Shown piece after piece: positions 4,983-5,015 of a stretch of DNA of 5,015 nt. This DNA is from Pyrodictiaceae archaeon (GTDB lineage: Archaea > Thermoproteota > Thermoprotei_A > Sulfolobales > Pyrodictiaceae). Each line of letters starts with the position of its first letter. Position 1 is the first letter of the stretch. The position numbers were made by a program, and so were the translations under genes. The stretch covers positions 1 to 5,015 of the forward strand of contig JALSNP010000012.1 in the NCBI GenBank assembly GCA_026986935.1, in the 5' to 3' direction. The notes under the pieces were generated by a model. That model ran no database searches. It saw nothing but the letters and a program-made list of their open reading frames with translations, and was not told the DNA's origin.

Positions 4983-5015
4983 TTCTTTCCGCCTCCCTCA
5001 CCTCGTCCTCGCTGG
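4936..5015 (-). CDS. 3' end of an unidentified operon gene (partial, cut by the window edge)
   Basis: One minus-strand frame is open from the right edge to a TAG at 4936-4938 and gives 25 C-terminal residues. It starts SEDEVREAERIVSAWENTT and ends LAASDF. The first half looks like an acidic amphipathic helix and is convincingly protein-like. If this is the true frame, the gene overlaps the DUF4350 start by 47 bases, a large overlap. The other two frames stop at 4998 and at 4976 and give Arg- and Gly-rich tails that look less natural. The family cannot be told from so little; the spacing implies the same operon. Confidence 0.55.
   Translation of the reverse strand, partial: SEDEVREAERIVSAWENTTLAASDF
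4992..5004 (-). promoter_or_regulatory. ribosome binding region of the DUF4350 gene
   Basis: The minus strand reads GAGGTGA (5004-4998) and then GGAGG (4996-4992). Both match the 3' end of archaeal 16S rRNA. GGAGG is nine bases from TTG at 4982, the best spacing, and supports that non-ATG start. GAGGTGA is a better match but lies 15 bases away. Confidence 0.5.

Overview
The window looks like chromosomal DNA of a hyperthermophilic archaeon, most probably a crenarchaeon (Thermoproteota, Desulfurococcales-like). The evidence is an archaeal-type Sec61-beta gene, Arg codons dominated by AGG/AGA and Ile by ATA, frequent TTG and GTG starts, Shine-Dalgarno motifs of the GGAGG/GGTG type inside a tightly packed operon, and a MoxR-DUF58-DUF4350 gene set of the kind common in archaea. 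No species can be named from the sequence.

Left part (1-804). The first ~70 bases may hold the last codons of a plus-strand gene. An AT-rich stretch without a credible gene follows. It ends in a probable promoter (about 340-369) and a ~105-base leader able to form three consecutive hairpins. This leads into secG (496-690, +), the Sec61-beta subunit of the SecYEG translocon. The 114 bases between secG and the convergent minus-strand operon hold a nested inverted repeat that may terminate transcription from both sides.

Right part (805-5015). The rest is one minus-strand operon. In transcription order it contains: the 3' end of an unidentified gene (4936-5015); a membrane-anchored DUF4350-type protein (3978-4982); a MoxR-family AAA+ ATPase (3008-3919); a DUF58 protein with a degenerate vWA-like metal site (1708-2979); an orphan 250-residue polytopic membrane protein (966-1718); and a 51-residue two-helix membrane protein (805-960). 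Genes overlap or lie within 58 bases of each other, so they are probably co-transcribed.

How they may work together. MoxR ATPases are known as chaperone-like or remodelling ATPases, usually encoded beside DUF58 or vWA proteins. Here every partner has predicted membrane segments. This suggests a membrane-bound MoxR machine: DUF58 would couple the cytosolic ATPase ring to the membrane, DUF4350 would present an extracytoplasmic domain, and the two orphan membrane proteins would be candidate clients or extra subunits. The gene set is observed; the assembly is inferred. The least described parts are the two distal membrane proteins, the loss of metal-site residues in DUF58, the hairpin before the MoxR gene and the structured secG leader.
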